NCBI GenBank assembly: GCA_963922455.1
Contig: CAWUIO010000044.1
Coordinates: 1 to 49,541 of the forward strand
DNA: 49,541 nt
Direction of reading: 5' to 3'
Source: CAWUIO01 sp963922455
GTDB lineage: Bacteria; Bacteroidota; Bacteroidia; Cytophagales; Microscillaceae
Under the pieces are notes generated by a model. The model was not told the origin of the DNA, did no database searches, and was given only the letters and a program-made list of their open reading frames with translations. This document shows, one piece after another, positions 42,234 through 49,541 of the stretch; the first letter of the stretch is position 1; every line of letters begins with the position of its first letter. The position numbers were made by a program, and so were the translations under genes.

Positions 42234-45020
42234 TTACTTACCAGAGGGGGAGTGCTGTTCTTTAAATTCTTTGGGAGTAAGCTCAAACCGGGCTTTGAAA
42301 GCCGTTGAGAAGTAAGCAGGTGAATTAAAGCCAACCTCATAGGCTATTTCAGCTATGGGCAATTCGTTTTCACATAAAAGCTGTCGGGCTTTTTTTAGTC
42401 TAACGTCTTTTATATAGTCATTTACTGTACAACCAAATAAGGCCTTCACTTTCCGGTATAATTGCACCCGGGACAAACCTATTTCATGGCAAAGTGTATC
42501 CACTTGAAAGCTAGAATTAGCTACATTCTCCTCAATAATGCTCACAAAGTGGTTCATAAATTTTTTATCTACCGAGTTCAAGTTTTGCGGTTTGTCTTCT
42601 AAGTCTAGTTGTAGCGTATACCGACTTCTTAAAATTTCCCGGTTGCGAAATATAGACTGGACCAATTCCTGTAAATAATTAAAATTAACCGGTTTGGTAA
42701 GATAGGCATCTGCCCCAACTTGGGCACCTTGAATATGCTTTTCAATAGACTCTTCGGCGCTTATAATTATAATGGGTATATGTGATGTACGCAAATCTGA
42801 TTTAAATTCCTTGATTAATGTAATCCCGTCCTTGTGCGGCATCCGTAAATCACAAATGATCAAATCAGGGATATGTTCCAAGGCAACCGTTTTACCCTCC
42901 AATCCGTCCTCGGCTACCTGGACTTGATAAAACTCACTGAGTTTATGTCGCAAGTAGTTGCGCATATCTGCATTATCCTCTATAACTAAGACACTTGTGT
43001 CTGAGCTGGGAACTGCACTGTTGGTTTTTGTCGACTCGAGTAACTCTTCCATTTGTGATCTAACAAGCAGCTTATCGGGCTCAGGCTTCGTCTGAGGGTC
43101 TTGGGTCAACATTTCTTCAGGTCTTAGATGCCCTTGTCCCAATTGTAATCTGATTTGGAAAGTAGTCCCTAGCCCTTTTTGACTTTTTACCGTAATTTGT
43201 CCGTGGTGTAATTTGATCAGTTCTTTAGAGAGTGATAGTCCAAGTCCGGTTCCAATTGTGCGGTAATATTCTCCCTGGTAAAATCGGTCAAAGGCGTGGG
43301 CGACATGTTCGGGTGACATACCTCGGCCATTATCTTCTATTTCTAAACAGAGTGTACCAGCGTTTTGATCGGTTTGTATCCGGATGTGAATAAAGCCTCC
43401 ATCTTTGGTAAACTTAAAAGCGTTTGATAGAAGATTGAACAACACTTTATCTAGTTTGTCTTCATCTATCCAAACAAGCAAAGGAGCCTGGGGATGATAA
43501 AAACGGTAATCAATGTTTCGTTTAAGGGCTGTCCTTTGAAAAGCTTCTCGTATGTCCTGTACAAAACGTATCAATTCTGTTTCTGAAGCCTGGAGTTTCA
43601 TTTTATGGTTTTCAATTTTTCGGAAATCCATCAATTGATTTACCAAGCGCAGTAACCTGAGGGTATTTCGGCGGACAAGGATTAGGTCTCGATTGCCTCG
43701 ATCGCCTGCTAGGGCCAATAAATCCTCCACTGGATCGAGGATTAGGTTGAGCAGGGTTCGGAATTCGTGGGAGATATTAGTAAAAAATTTCACTTTGGCT
43801 TCGGTAGCCTCTCGTACCTGCGTGGCCATAGCTTCTATTTCATTGCCTTGCTGCACGATTTGCTGATTTTTTTCTCCCAATCGCCGATTAATCCTTTGTT
43901 TGGCCCTTAGCGATAATAACGTAGCAATTCCCAGTATGAGGCTTAGGGCTAGGCTAGCCGAAAGGAAATACAAGAGGGCTTTTTGATTTTGGTAAATACG
44001 GATTTGTTCTTGAATTCTGTTTTCTTGACGCTCAATATCCGCTTGTTGGCTTAGAATACGGGAGGTCTGCATTTTCATGACCCGCACATTTGTAGAGTCG
44101 ACCACGGTGCTTTGTAAGATATTTTCCTTCTCAAAAGGTGCGTTCTCAAGAATATCCACGGCTAACTGTATGGCCTCCTCTCCCCCCGTAGGATACAAAA
44201 AGGTAGCATCTAGAATGTGATCATGCACCATTTGAATACCCCCCCGAGGGCCGGCCAAAGCGTCAATCCCAACAAAGCGGACTTGTCTTTCTTGGCCATT
44301 TTTTTTAAACTCTTCATAAGCCCCCAGTGCCATCACGTCATTGTGGGCAAAAACCAAATCGCTCTGCTTAAACAATTCGCTTTGTACGGAGAGCTTATGT
44401 TGGGCCGTATCCTTGAGCCAATTCCCTTCTATTCGGGGGTTCAATTTAATCTCGGGATAATCTTTGAGGGCATCCGTAAAGCCTTGATGACGATCTTGGG
44501 CCGGGGAGGAGCCTGGGAGTCCCCAGATCTCGGTAATCTGCCCTTTACCTTTTAACAAGCTGGCTATATATTTCCCAGCAATTTGTCCTATTTCGTAATT
44601 GTTGGCCCCTAGATAGGCCGTGTAAGCATTTGAGGTAGTACGACGGTCTAGTATTATCACGGGCAGCCCTTCATTGAAGGCTTTTTCTATTACGGGGGTT
44701 ATGGGGGCTGCTTCATTGGGGGACACAATCAAGACATCAACTCCCTCTTTTATAAATGTTTTAATGTGTTGGATCTGTTTTGACGTATTATTTTGGGCAT
44801 CTTTTATTTTGAGAGAGATGCCTGGGTAAAAAGCCAATTCTCTTCTCATTTCCTCATGCATAGCTTTACGCCAATCATCCCCAGCGGTACATTGGGAAAA
44901 GCCAATAACATACTGAGATTCTTCTTTTGGAGAAGTACAGGTAGTGAGCAGGAACAGGCTACAAAATAAGCATAGCCACTTCTTGGGAAGGAAATGCTTG
45001 TAAAGCCCTGGTTTGTGCAT
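42234..45020 (-). CDS. Hybrid two-component regulator with periplasmic sugar-binding sensor
   Basis: A 928-aa one-protein signalling system. N-terminal signal segment with a lipobox-like LLTTC28; a type-1 periplasmic binding protein domain (about 35-315, RbsB/LacI fold: GVDVLIVSPNE, IILDRRT, HNDVMALG); coiled segment and membrane helix (about 347-372); histidine-kinase dimerisation domain with His418; ATPase domain (N533 in the N box, EDNGRGM 562-568, GTGLGLSL 590-597); receiver domain (Asp682, Asp724, Lys776); and an AraC-type DNA-binding domain (about 820-925). This is the layout of BT1754, which senses fructose. The H box reads HEFRTLL instead of HEFRTPL. It should control the promoters upstream of the porter gene and susC. 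Confidence 0.95.
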   Translation of the reverse strand: MHKPGLYKHFLPKKWLCLFCSLFLLTTCTSPKEESQYVIGFSQCTAGDDWRKAMHEEMRRELAFYPGISLKIKDAQNNTSKQIQHIKTFIKEGVDVLIVSPNEAAPITPVIEKAFNEGLPVIILDRRTTSNAYTAYLGANNYEIGQIAGKYIASLLKGKGQITEIWGLPGSSPAQDRHQGFTDALKDYPEIKLNPRIEGNWLKDTAQHKLSVQSELFKQSDLVFAHNDVMALGAYEEFKKNGQERQVRFVGIDALAGPRGGIQMVHDHILDATFLYPTGGEEAIQLAVDILENAPFEKENILQSTVVDSTNVRVMKMQTSRILSQQADIERQENRIQEQIRIYQNQKALLYFLSASLALSLILGIATLLSLRAKQRINRRLGEKNQQIVQQGNEIEAMATQVREATEAKVKFFTNISHEFRTLLNLILDPVEDLLALAGDRGNRDLILVRRNTLRLLRLVNQLMDFRKIENHKMKLQASETELIRFVQDIREAFQRTALKRNIDYRFYHPQAPLLVWIDEDKLDKVLFNLLSNAFKFTKDGGFIHIRIQTDQNAGTLCLEIEDNGRGMSPEHVAHAFDRFYQGEYYRTIGTGLGLSLSKELIKLHHGQITVKSQKGLGTTFQIRLQLGQGHLRPEEMLTQDPQTKPEPDKLLVRSQMEELLESTKTNSAVPSSDTSVLVIEDNADMRNYLRHKLSEFYQVQVAEDGLEGKTVALEHIPDLIICDLRMPHKDGITLIKEFKSDLRTSHIPIIIISAEESIEKHIQGAQVGADAYLTKPVNFNYLQELVQSIFRNREILRSRYTLQLDLEDKPQNLNSVDKKFMNHFVSIIEENVANSSFQVDTLCHEIGLSRVQLYRKVKALFGCTVNDYIKDVRLKKARQLLCENELPIAEIAYEVGFNSPAYFSTAFKARFELTPKEFKEQHSPSGK

Positions 45021-45149
45021 AACAAGAAGCCTAATTTTCAGATTCTATACCAATTTATGGAATCTTGGAGAAACATACGGCATTTCTCCTAATAATTCAC
45101 ACTTATATGCAATTTATTAGGCAAATCCAAAGCTAATACAAAAGAGATT

Positions 45150-45280
45150 GGCTGAGGGATAGAGCGGCCTGTTTGAGCTCGTGGGGGCCCGGCGGGAAAA
45201 GGCAGCGAGTAGCGAAAGCCCGACCCCGGCGCCACTTTGCCTTCTGATTGGCAGAAATTTTCATCGCCGGGGGCAGCCCC
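45150..45280 (-). repeat. Structured intergenic repeat, subfamily 1, copy H
   Basis: Ends GGGGCTG and CAGCC pair. Long stem CCCCGGCG (45224-45231) with CGCCGGGG (45265-45272); the loop has its own TTCTG/CAGAA hairpin. Inner stem is the CTCG/CGAG variant, as in copy B. It begins 20 nt after the stop codon of the DUF493 gene, same sense, and lies upstream of the regulator gene. Confidence 0.9.
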
Positions 45281-45300
45281 TGGGGATGTGCCTGTTTATA

Positions 45301-45573
45301 TTACAAGGCAATCAAGCCTTCAATACGGGAGGCTTCTTGATATTTTCGGATCACTTCATCGGCCGAGATCATCACGGTACGGGCGGTAACGCTGGTAAAC
45401 TTCCCCTTACTCGACTCTTTTAGGGTCAATTGGGTATCTTCGCCAAACAAACTACTAATCCGGGCAATTTTGTAATTGTCGGAAGGAATGATAAATTTAA
45501 ACATGTAGAGCAGGGGGAAAGAATGATTTTCATTCAGCTTTTCTCGGAGAGATTTATAGAAATCTTTTTTCAT
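45301..45573 (-). CDS. DUF493 (YbeD-like) protein
   Basis: A 90-aa protein of the DUF493 family: FPLLYMFKFIIPSDNY near residues 19-34, ESSKGKFTSVTARTVMISADEVIRKYQ near 53-79, and the closing I-x-GLIAL. E. coli YbeD has an ACT-like alpha/beta fold and its role is unclear. The length is typical. Divergent from the GerW-like gene. Confidence 0.85.
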   Translation of the reverse strand: MKKDFYKSLREKLNENHSFPLLYMFKFIIPSDNYKIARISSLFGEDTQLTLKESSKGKFTSVTARTVMISADEVIRKYQEASRIEGLIAL

Positions 45574-45698
45574 ACCTTTTCGTTTTCAAGTTTTCGTATA
45601 GCCAAAACCCCCTGTAAGCACGTAAGGTTCAAAGCCTCTTGGAGTAAGCCCTTATGCTTGCTCAGGGCCCGTTTTTTTCTAAACATCTTTTAAATATA

Positions 45699-46076
45699 AT
45701 GAATCCAAAAGACTTTTTAAAATCTCTTTCCGAGAAGGCCCAAGCTGGCATCGATAGCAAAAAAATATACGGTGAACCCATCCAGATCAAGGGAAAAACC
45801 CTAATCCCAGTGATGGAATATACCTATGGGGCGGGTGGTTTTTTTAGTGGAGAAAACAATCCGGAGGGCACGCTGCACGTGTACCCCGACGGCCAAGGCA
45901 CGCACGTGGCCGGCGGAATGGGCGTGGGCGGCCAGGTAAAACCCGTAGGCATGATTGAGGTAAAGGAGGAACAAACCCGCTTCATACCCATTCAGAGCTT
46001 TCGCAAGGTGGCCGGTATTTTTGTCAGCGGCTTGCTGCTAGGCTGGGCTTTGCGGAAGGCTTTTTTTAGAAAGTAA
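45699..46076 (+). CDS. GerW/YtfJ-family protein
   Basis: A 125-aa protein. I choose the ATG at 45699 because MNPKDFLKSLSEKAQ is the expected opening and an AT-rich TAAATATA leader precedes it; the longer frame from 45654 adds 15 unrelated residues. Family marks: KKIYGEPIQIKGKTLIPVMEY, a glycine-rich region (YGAGGFFSGEN, GGMGVGGQVKPVGMIEV) and RFIPIQ, then a C-terminal membrane helix (GIFVSGLLLGWALRKAFF). GerW is needed for spore germination in Bacillus, but the family is widespread in non-spore-formers, where its function is unknown. Confidence 0.85.
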   Translation: MNPKDFLKSLSEKAQAGIDSKKIYGEPIQIKGKTLIPVMEYTYGAGGFFSGENNPEGTLHVYPDGQGTHVAGGMGVGGQVKPVGMIEVKEEQTRFIPIQSFRKVAGIFVSGLLLGWALRKAFFRK

Positions 46077-46109
46077 GTGCTTCACCCAAGCCGTATTCTT
46101 TAACCCTTA

Positions 46110-47036
46110 TTGCTCAAGCTATTGAACGCACAGACGCTCTCGCTCCGTAAAAGCACCTACTTGCATTTACGCTTTCCGTTTTCTATCCTACTCATGCCAG
46201 TGTTTGCTTTTGCCGGAGCCCTGGCCCAGCCCAGGGATGGGTTTGATATGGTATGGGTATTTATCATTTTACATCTCTTGGTTTATCCGGCCAGTAATGG
46301 CTTTAATTCCTATTACGACCGGGATGAGGAGAGTATTGGGGGCTTGGAAAAACCTCCTCCGGTAAGTTCACAATTGCTTTGGACGTCTTTGTTTATGGAT
46401 GCCCTGGCCCTGGTTTTAGCTTTTTGGGTGGATGTTGGCTTTGCCCTATCCGTATTTTGGTATGGGCTGGCCTCCAAAGCCTATAGTTACCCGGGCACCC
46501 GATTAAAAAAAGACCCTTGGATAAGTTGGCTACTGATTGGGTTTTTTCAGGGGGCTTTTACTTTTATGATGGTGTACCAAGGACTCGCCCACCCGGATAG
46601 TCCATTTCCTCCTGAGGCCGTACTGGGTGGGGCTTTTTTAAGCTCTTGGATGCTGCTGGGCTCCTATCCGATGACCCAGGTGTATCAGCACCGAGAAGAT
46701 GCCCGGCGAGGGGATTTGACATTGAGTAGAGTGTTGGGCATCCGGGGTACTTTTGGGTTTACCCTGATCGTTTTTGGAGCGGCCGGGATCGCCTACTTCC
46801 TCTATTTTTGGCACTTTTTTAATTTGAGAAGCGCTGTATTCTATCAAGTTGCCCTCCTTCCTGTCATTTTGTACTTTTTGTCTTGGATGCAGCGAGTGTG
46901 GAAAGATAGCGAAGAGGCCAACTTCCGATCTGCGATGCGACTTAATTGGCTCTCGGCAGGCGCTTTGAACCTATTTTTTTTCCTCTGGTGGGCTTATCTG
47001 GGCTTTGCCGGGCTTAACGCTAGATTTTTTCCCTGA
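46110..47036 (+). CDS. UbiA-family prenyltransferase
   Basis: A 308-aa membrane protein with about eight to nine helices. The first Asp-rich motif is NGFNSYYDRDEES near residues 62-74 and the second is QVYQHREDARRGDLTLSRVLG near 193-213, the pair that binds the magnesium-diphosphate of an isoprenoid donor. Members prenylate quinone, haem or lipid precursors; the acceptor cannot be told, and the motifs are somewhat divergent from MenA and UbiA. The start is a TTG at 46110 (another at 46122); no ATG occurs before the first helix. It lies 33 nt after the GerW-like gene. Confidence 0.85.
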   Translation: MLKLLNAQTLSLRKSTYLHLRFPFSILLMPVFAFAGALAQPRDGFDMVWVFIILHLLVYPASNGFNSYYDRDEESIGGLEKPPPVSSQLLWTSLFMDALALVLAFWVDVGFALSVFWYGLASKAYSYPGTRLKKDPWISWLLIGFFQGAFTFMMVYQGLAHPDSPFPPEAVLGGAFLSSWMLLGSYPMTQVYQHREDARRGDLTLSRVLGIRGTFGFTLIVFGAAGIAYFLYFWHFFNLRSAVFYQVALLPVILYFLSWMQRVWKDSEEANFRSAMRLNWLSAGALNLFFFLWWAYLGFAGLNARFFP

Positions 47037-47140
47037 TTCTTACGCTTTCATAACTTCGGCTACTCCGCAAAACAATCAGAGCCTATTTGAATTATCTTAG
47101 CTTAGGACTATTTTTGAATTTATACCTCATCCCTATTTTT

Positions 47141-47935
47141 ATGTCTCAAATCGCCAAATACGACAATCTGACTCTGGACCTGGAAGATGGAATCGCCATA
47201 ATGACCATCCAGCGGGCATCCAAGCTGAATGCCCTCGATCACGCCACTATCGAGGATATCCGTTCAGCAATGCAAGAGGTGCACCATAACGTGGAAATCA
47301 AAAGTGTGATCATTACCGGGGAAGGGACCAAGGCTTTTGCTGCTGGGGCGGATATTGCCGAATTGGCCAAATTGAGTTCGGTAGATGCCAAGCGCTACTC
47401 CCAAAACGGACAAGATGTATACGCCATGCTGGAAAATAGCTCCAAGCCCGTAATCGCCGCCGTAAACGGATATGCGCTGGGAGGGGGTTGCGAATTGGCC
47501 CTCGCTTGTCATATGCGCATTGCCGTAGAAAGTGCCAAGTTTGGCTTGCCCGAAGTAAAACTCGGCACCCTGCCCGGTTTTGGCGGTACCCAAAGGCTTA
47601 CCCAAAGCATTGGGAAGGCCAAGACCCTCGAGTTGATCATGACCGGAGATATGCTCTCTGCCCGAGAAGCTTTTGATTTAGGCTTGGTCAATCACGTGGT
47701 GCCAAGCCACGAAGATATGTTTAACAAAAGCAAGGAAATCCTCCGTAAAATCGCCACTTCCGGGCCTTTGGCCGTGGAAATGGTCATCAAATCGGTCAAC
47801 TCTGTGTACAGTAGCTACGAAGCCGGCTATGTCAAAGAAGCCTCCTACTTTGGGCAGTCGGCCGGTACGGAAGATTTTCACGAAGGGATGCAAGCCTTCT
47901 TAGAAAAGCGCAAACCTAATTTTGAAGGTAAATAA
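47141..47935 (+). CDS. Enoyl-CoA hydratase/isomerase family protein
   Basis: A 264-aa crotonase. I choose the ATG at 47141 (MSQIAKYDNLTLDLEDGIA), the normal family start; the frame extends 18 hydrophobic codons further upstream without support. Oxyanion-hole segments KAFAAGADIAEL near 61-72 and ALGGGCELALACHMRIA near 107-123 are present, and both hydratase glutamates are there (CELAL and PEVKLGTLPGFGGTQRL near 132-148). It hydrates trans-2-enoyl-CoA in beta-oxidation or butyrate-type metabolism, which fits with the acyl-CoA dehydrogenase elsewhere in the window. Confidence 0.94.
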   Translation: MSQIAKYDNLTLDLEDGIAIMTIQRASKLNALDHATIEDIRSAMQEVHHNVEIKSVIITGEGTKAFAAGADIAELAKLSSVDAKRYSQNGQDVYAMLENSSKPVIAAVNGYALGGGCELALACHMRIAVESAKFGLPEVKLGTLPGFGGTQRLTQSIGKAKTLELIMTGDMLSAREAFDLGLVNHVVPSHEDMFNKSKEILRKIATSGPLAVEMVIKSVNSVYSSYEAGYVKEASYFGQSAGTEDFHEGMQAFLEKRKPNFEGK

Positions 47936-47963
47936 AGATCTCGTCTGAGAATCTTAACGCCCT

Positions 47964-49487
47964 ATGAGTATTTTTAAAAAGCTGGCCGGGGAAACGGTGC
48001 TCTATGGCATCAGTAGTATCCTGGCCCGGGCCATTAATTACCTCCTGGTTCCTCTTTATACCGATCTCCTCTTCGGATTTGCCCGAGAAGAATATGGTCT
48101 TTTGAGGCTCCTATATGCTTACACCGCTTTTTTTAATGTCATATTCACATATGGCATGGAAACAACCTTTTTCCGGTTTGCCGGCCGTTTGGGGAATGAA
48201 CGGGCTTTCCGGCTCGCCCAGAGCAGTATTTTACTGACTACCCTCCTGCTGGCCTTGCCTCTTTGGTTTTTAGCCCCGGCATTGGCCACCTATATGGGTT
48301 ATACGGAAGCCCTGCTCTACCTACGTTTTCTCGTCTTTATCATGGCCGTAGATACCCTTATGGCTATTCCCTTTGCCCATTTACGACAAGAGCACCGGGC
48401 CAAACGTTTTGCCCTACTGAAAGTGCTCAACATCCTGTTCAATTTAGCTTTCAACTTGATTTTCCTGCTTCTTTTTCCGTTGGTGCATCAATTTGACTGG
48501 TTTCCCTTCTTAAAACCGCTGGTTGAGACCATCTATGACCCCTCCTTTGGGATTGGCTATGTGTTTCTGGCCAACCTCTTGGCCAATGCACTTACCTTTG
48601 TCTTGATGATCCCAGAACTCACGCGCTTTCGTTGGGAATGGCAATGGAATTTCCTCCGTCCTATGTGGCGCTATGCCCTCCCCTTGATGTTGACGGGTTT
48701 GGCGGGGATGATGAACCTCATGCTCGATAAAATTCTGATTGAAAATTGGCTGCCTCCCGGTTTCTATCCTAACTTGAGCTCCTTGGAAGCCCTAGGCGTG
48801 TACAGCGCTTGCGCCCAACTGGCCATTTTTATGAACTTGGGGGTTCAAGCTTTTAAATATGCGGCCGAGCCCCTCTTCTTTGCCCAAGCCGAAGATCGTG
48901 AAGCGCCCGTGCTTTATGCCCGGGTCATGCACTATTTTACCTTGATCGCGATCCTACTTTGGATAGGGGTCTCCCTCAATTTAAGTTTGCTCAAAACCTT
49001 ATTCCTTCGTAATCCTGCCTACCATACCGCCCTCGATGTGGTACCGATTTTACTGTTAGCCTATTTGTTTTACGGCATCTATTTCAACCTTACCGTTTGG
49101 TTTAAGCTGATCGACCGCACCGAATTTGGGATGTTTCTCACGGGATTGGGCGCTTTACTCACCCTGGGCTGTAATTATTGGCTTATCCCCCTCCTAGGCT
49201 ATCAAGGGGCCGCTTGGGCCAGTCTTATTACCTTTGTGGGGATGAGCGCGGCCTCGTACTTTATGGGGCAAAAACATTTTCCTATCCCTTACCCGGTAGC
49301 TCGTATGCTTGCCTTCATTTTCTTGGGTTATGGATGCATCCAGCTAGGCTTTACACTACTGCCGGGGAGTATTTTTGGCGATTTAGGAGTATCTCTTATC
49401 ATCTTATGTATTTTTATAGGGATAGTCCTGGGGGTAGAGCGTATCCATCCTCTTCGTTTTTCTAAAATAACAAAAGCTGAGCAATAG
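47964..49487 (+). CDS. Polysaccharide flippase (MOP/Wzx-like)
   Basis: A 507-aa inner-membrane protein with 12-14 predicted helices. The opening LAGETVLYGISSILARAINYLLVPLYT-type segment (seen from residue 7) and FNVIFTYGMETTFFRF are usual for the oligosaccharide flippase family of the MOP superfamily. It would move lipid-linked glycans across the inner membrane for lipopolysaccharide or capsule assembly. It lies 28 nt after the hydratase gene. The stop codon TAG (49485-49487) is joined to structured repeat copy I. Confidence 0.88.
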   Translation: MSIFKKLAGETVLYGISSILARAINYLLVPLYTDLLFGFAREEYGLLRLLYAYTAFFNVIFTYGMETTFFRFAGRLGNERAFRLAQSSILLTTLLLALPLWFLAPALATYMGYTEALLYLRFLVFIMAVDTLMAIPFAHLRQEHRAKRFALLKVLNILFNLAFNLIFLLLFPLVHQFDWFPFLKPLVETIYDPSFGIGYVFLANLLANALTFVLMIPELTRFRWEWQWNFLRPMWRYALPLMLTGLAGMMNLMLDKILIENWLPPGFYPNLSSLEALGVYSACAQLAIFMNLGVQAFKYAAEPLFFAQAEDREAPVLYARVMHYFTLIAILLWIGVSLNLSLLKTLFLRNPAYHTALDVVPILLLAYLFYGIYFNLTVWFKLIDRTEFGMFLTGLGALLTLGCNYWLIPLLGYQGAAWASLITFVGMSAASYFMGQKHFPIPYPVARMLAFIFLGYGCIQLGFTLLPGSIFGDLGVSLIILCIFIGIVLGVERIHPLRFSKITKAEQ

Positions 49488-49541
49488 GGGCTGCCCCCCA
49501 ATGCCATTGCATTAAGGGCTTACATATTCCATCGGGCATTG
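49487..49541 (+). repeat. Structured intergenic repeat, copy I (5' part, cut by window end; starts in a stop codon)
   Basis: TAGGGGCTGCCCC: the last base of the flippase stop codon is the first G of the element. The long stem CAATGCC (49499-49505) pairs with GGCATTG (49535-49541), a stem sequence not seen in other copies. As it begins GGGGCTG, the pairing rule predicts that it ends CAGCC beyond the window. Confidence 0.75.

Noticed and set aside
1..49541. Integron cassette array (structured repeats after genes acting as attC sites)
   Set aside because: The repeats occur in both orientations, the genes are housekeeping or operonic and on both strands, and the attC boxes (RYYYAAC / GTTRRRY) are absent.
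1..49541. CRISPR array, tRNA, rRNA or prophage
   Set aside because: The repeats are too far apart and variable for CRISPR; no tRNA-like cloverleaf, rRNA sequence or phage structural gene was seen.

Overview
The window comes from a chromosome of a Bacteroidota bacterium. The signs are a SusC/SusD pair, a hybrid two-component regulator, a type IX secretion (T9SS) sorting domain, GldG, a stand-alone atpD-atpC unit, and promoters of the TTG / TAnnTTTG type without Shine-Dalgarno sites. The repeat-rich spacers make me think of Saprospiria or Cytophagia, but that is a guess. I see no rRNA, tRNA, CRISPR array, transposase gene or prophage.

Layout. 1-9.8 kb: DUF2147 protein, DinB-like protein, M23 peptidase, a large helical-repeat secreted protein, a GH5_12-type protein that has lost both catalytic glutamates, and an acyl-CoA dehydrogenase. 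9.8-17.6 kb: a bacterial voltage-gated sodium-channel homologue, ATP synthase epsilon and beta with their own promoter and terminator, an S41 peptidase, a small membrane protein and a DnaJ-type co-chaperone. 17.8-29 kb (plus strand): ComM/YifB ATPase, a 69-aa orphan, radical SAM/SPASM protein, VWA protein, GldG, a thioredoxin-fold protein, an AAA+ ATPase, a membrane protein and a 4'-phosphopantetheinyl transferase. 29-45 kb (minus strand): a complete fructan-utilisation locus. 45-49.5 kb: DUF493 protein, GerW-like protein, UbiA-family prenyltransferase, enoyl-CoA hydratase and a polysaccharide flippase.

Fructan locus. Read in transcription order it encodes a hybrid sensor/regulator with a sugar-binding periplasmic domain, an inner-membrane sugar porter, a fructokinase, SusC, SusD, a T9SS-exported GH32 enzyme, a HAD-family sugar phosphatase and a GH32 lipoprotein. 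The content matches the Bacteroides thetaiotaomicron fructan locus around BT1754-BT1765. A 19-bp sequence lies twice upstream of the porter-kinase operon and once, degenerately, at the same distance upstream of susC, and is a good operator candidate.

The most unusual content is between the genes. Twelve copies of a 127-146 bp structured repeat are spread over the window (A-L; two cut by the window ends, one split by an insertion). Every copy with both ends visible has complementary ends (GGCTK...MAGCC), and the variable base covaries: three copies are G/C and seven T/A. The long internal stem has at least six different sequences, all self-complementary. Two copies start inside the stop codon of the preceding gene. 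A second mobile-looking family (ends CTGTCYGAAAAGC) has one clean 132-bp copy flanked by 10-bp direct repeats; its other copy sits inside one structured repeat and has another structured repeat inside it. A third, single foldback element lies at 16.1-16.3 kb.
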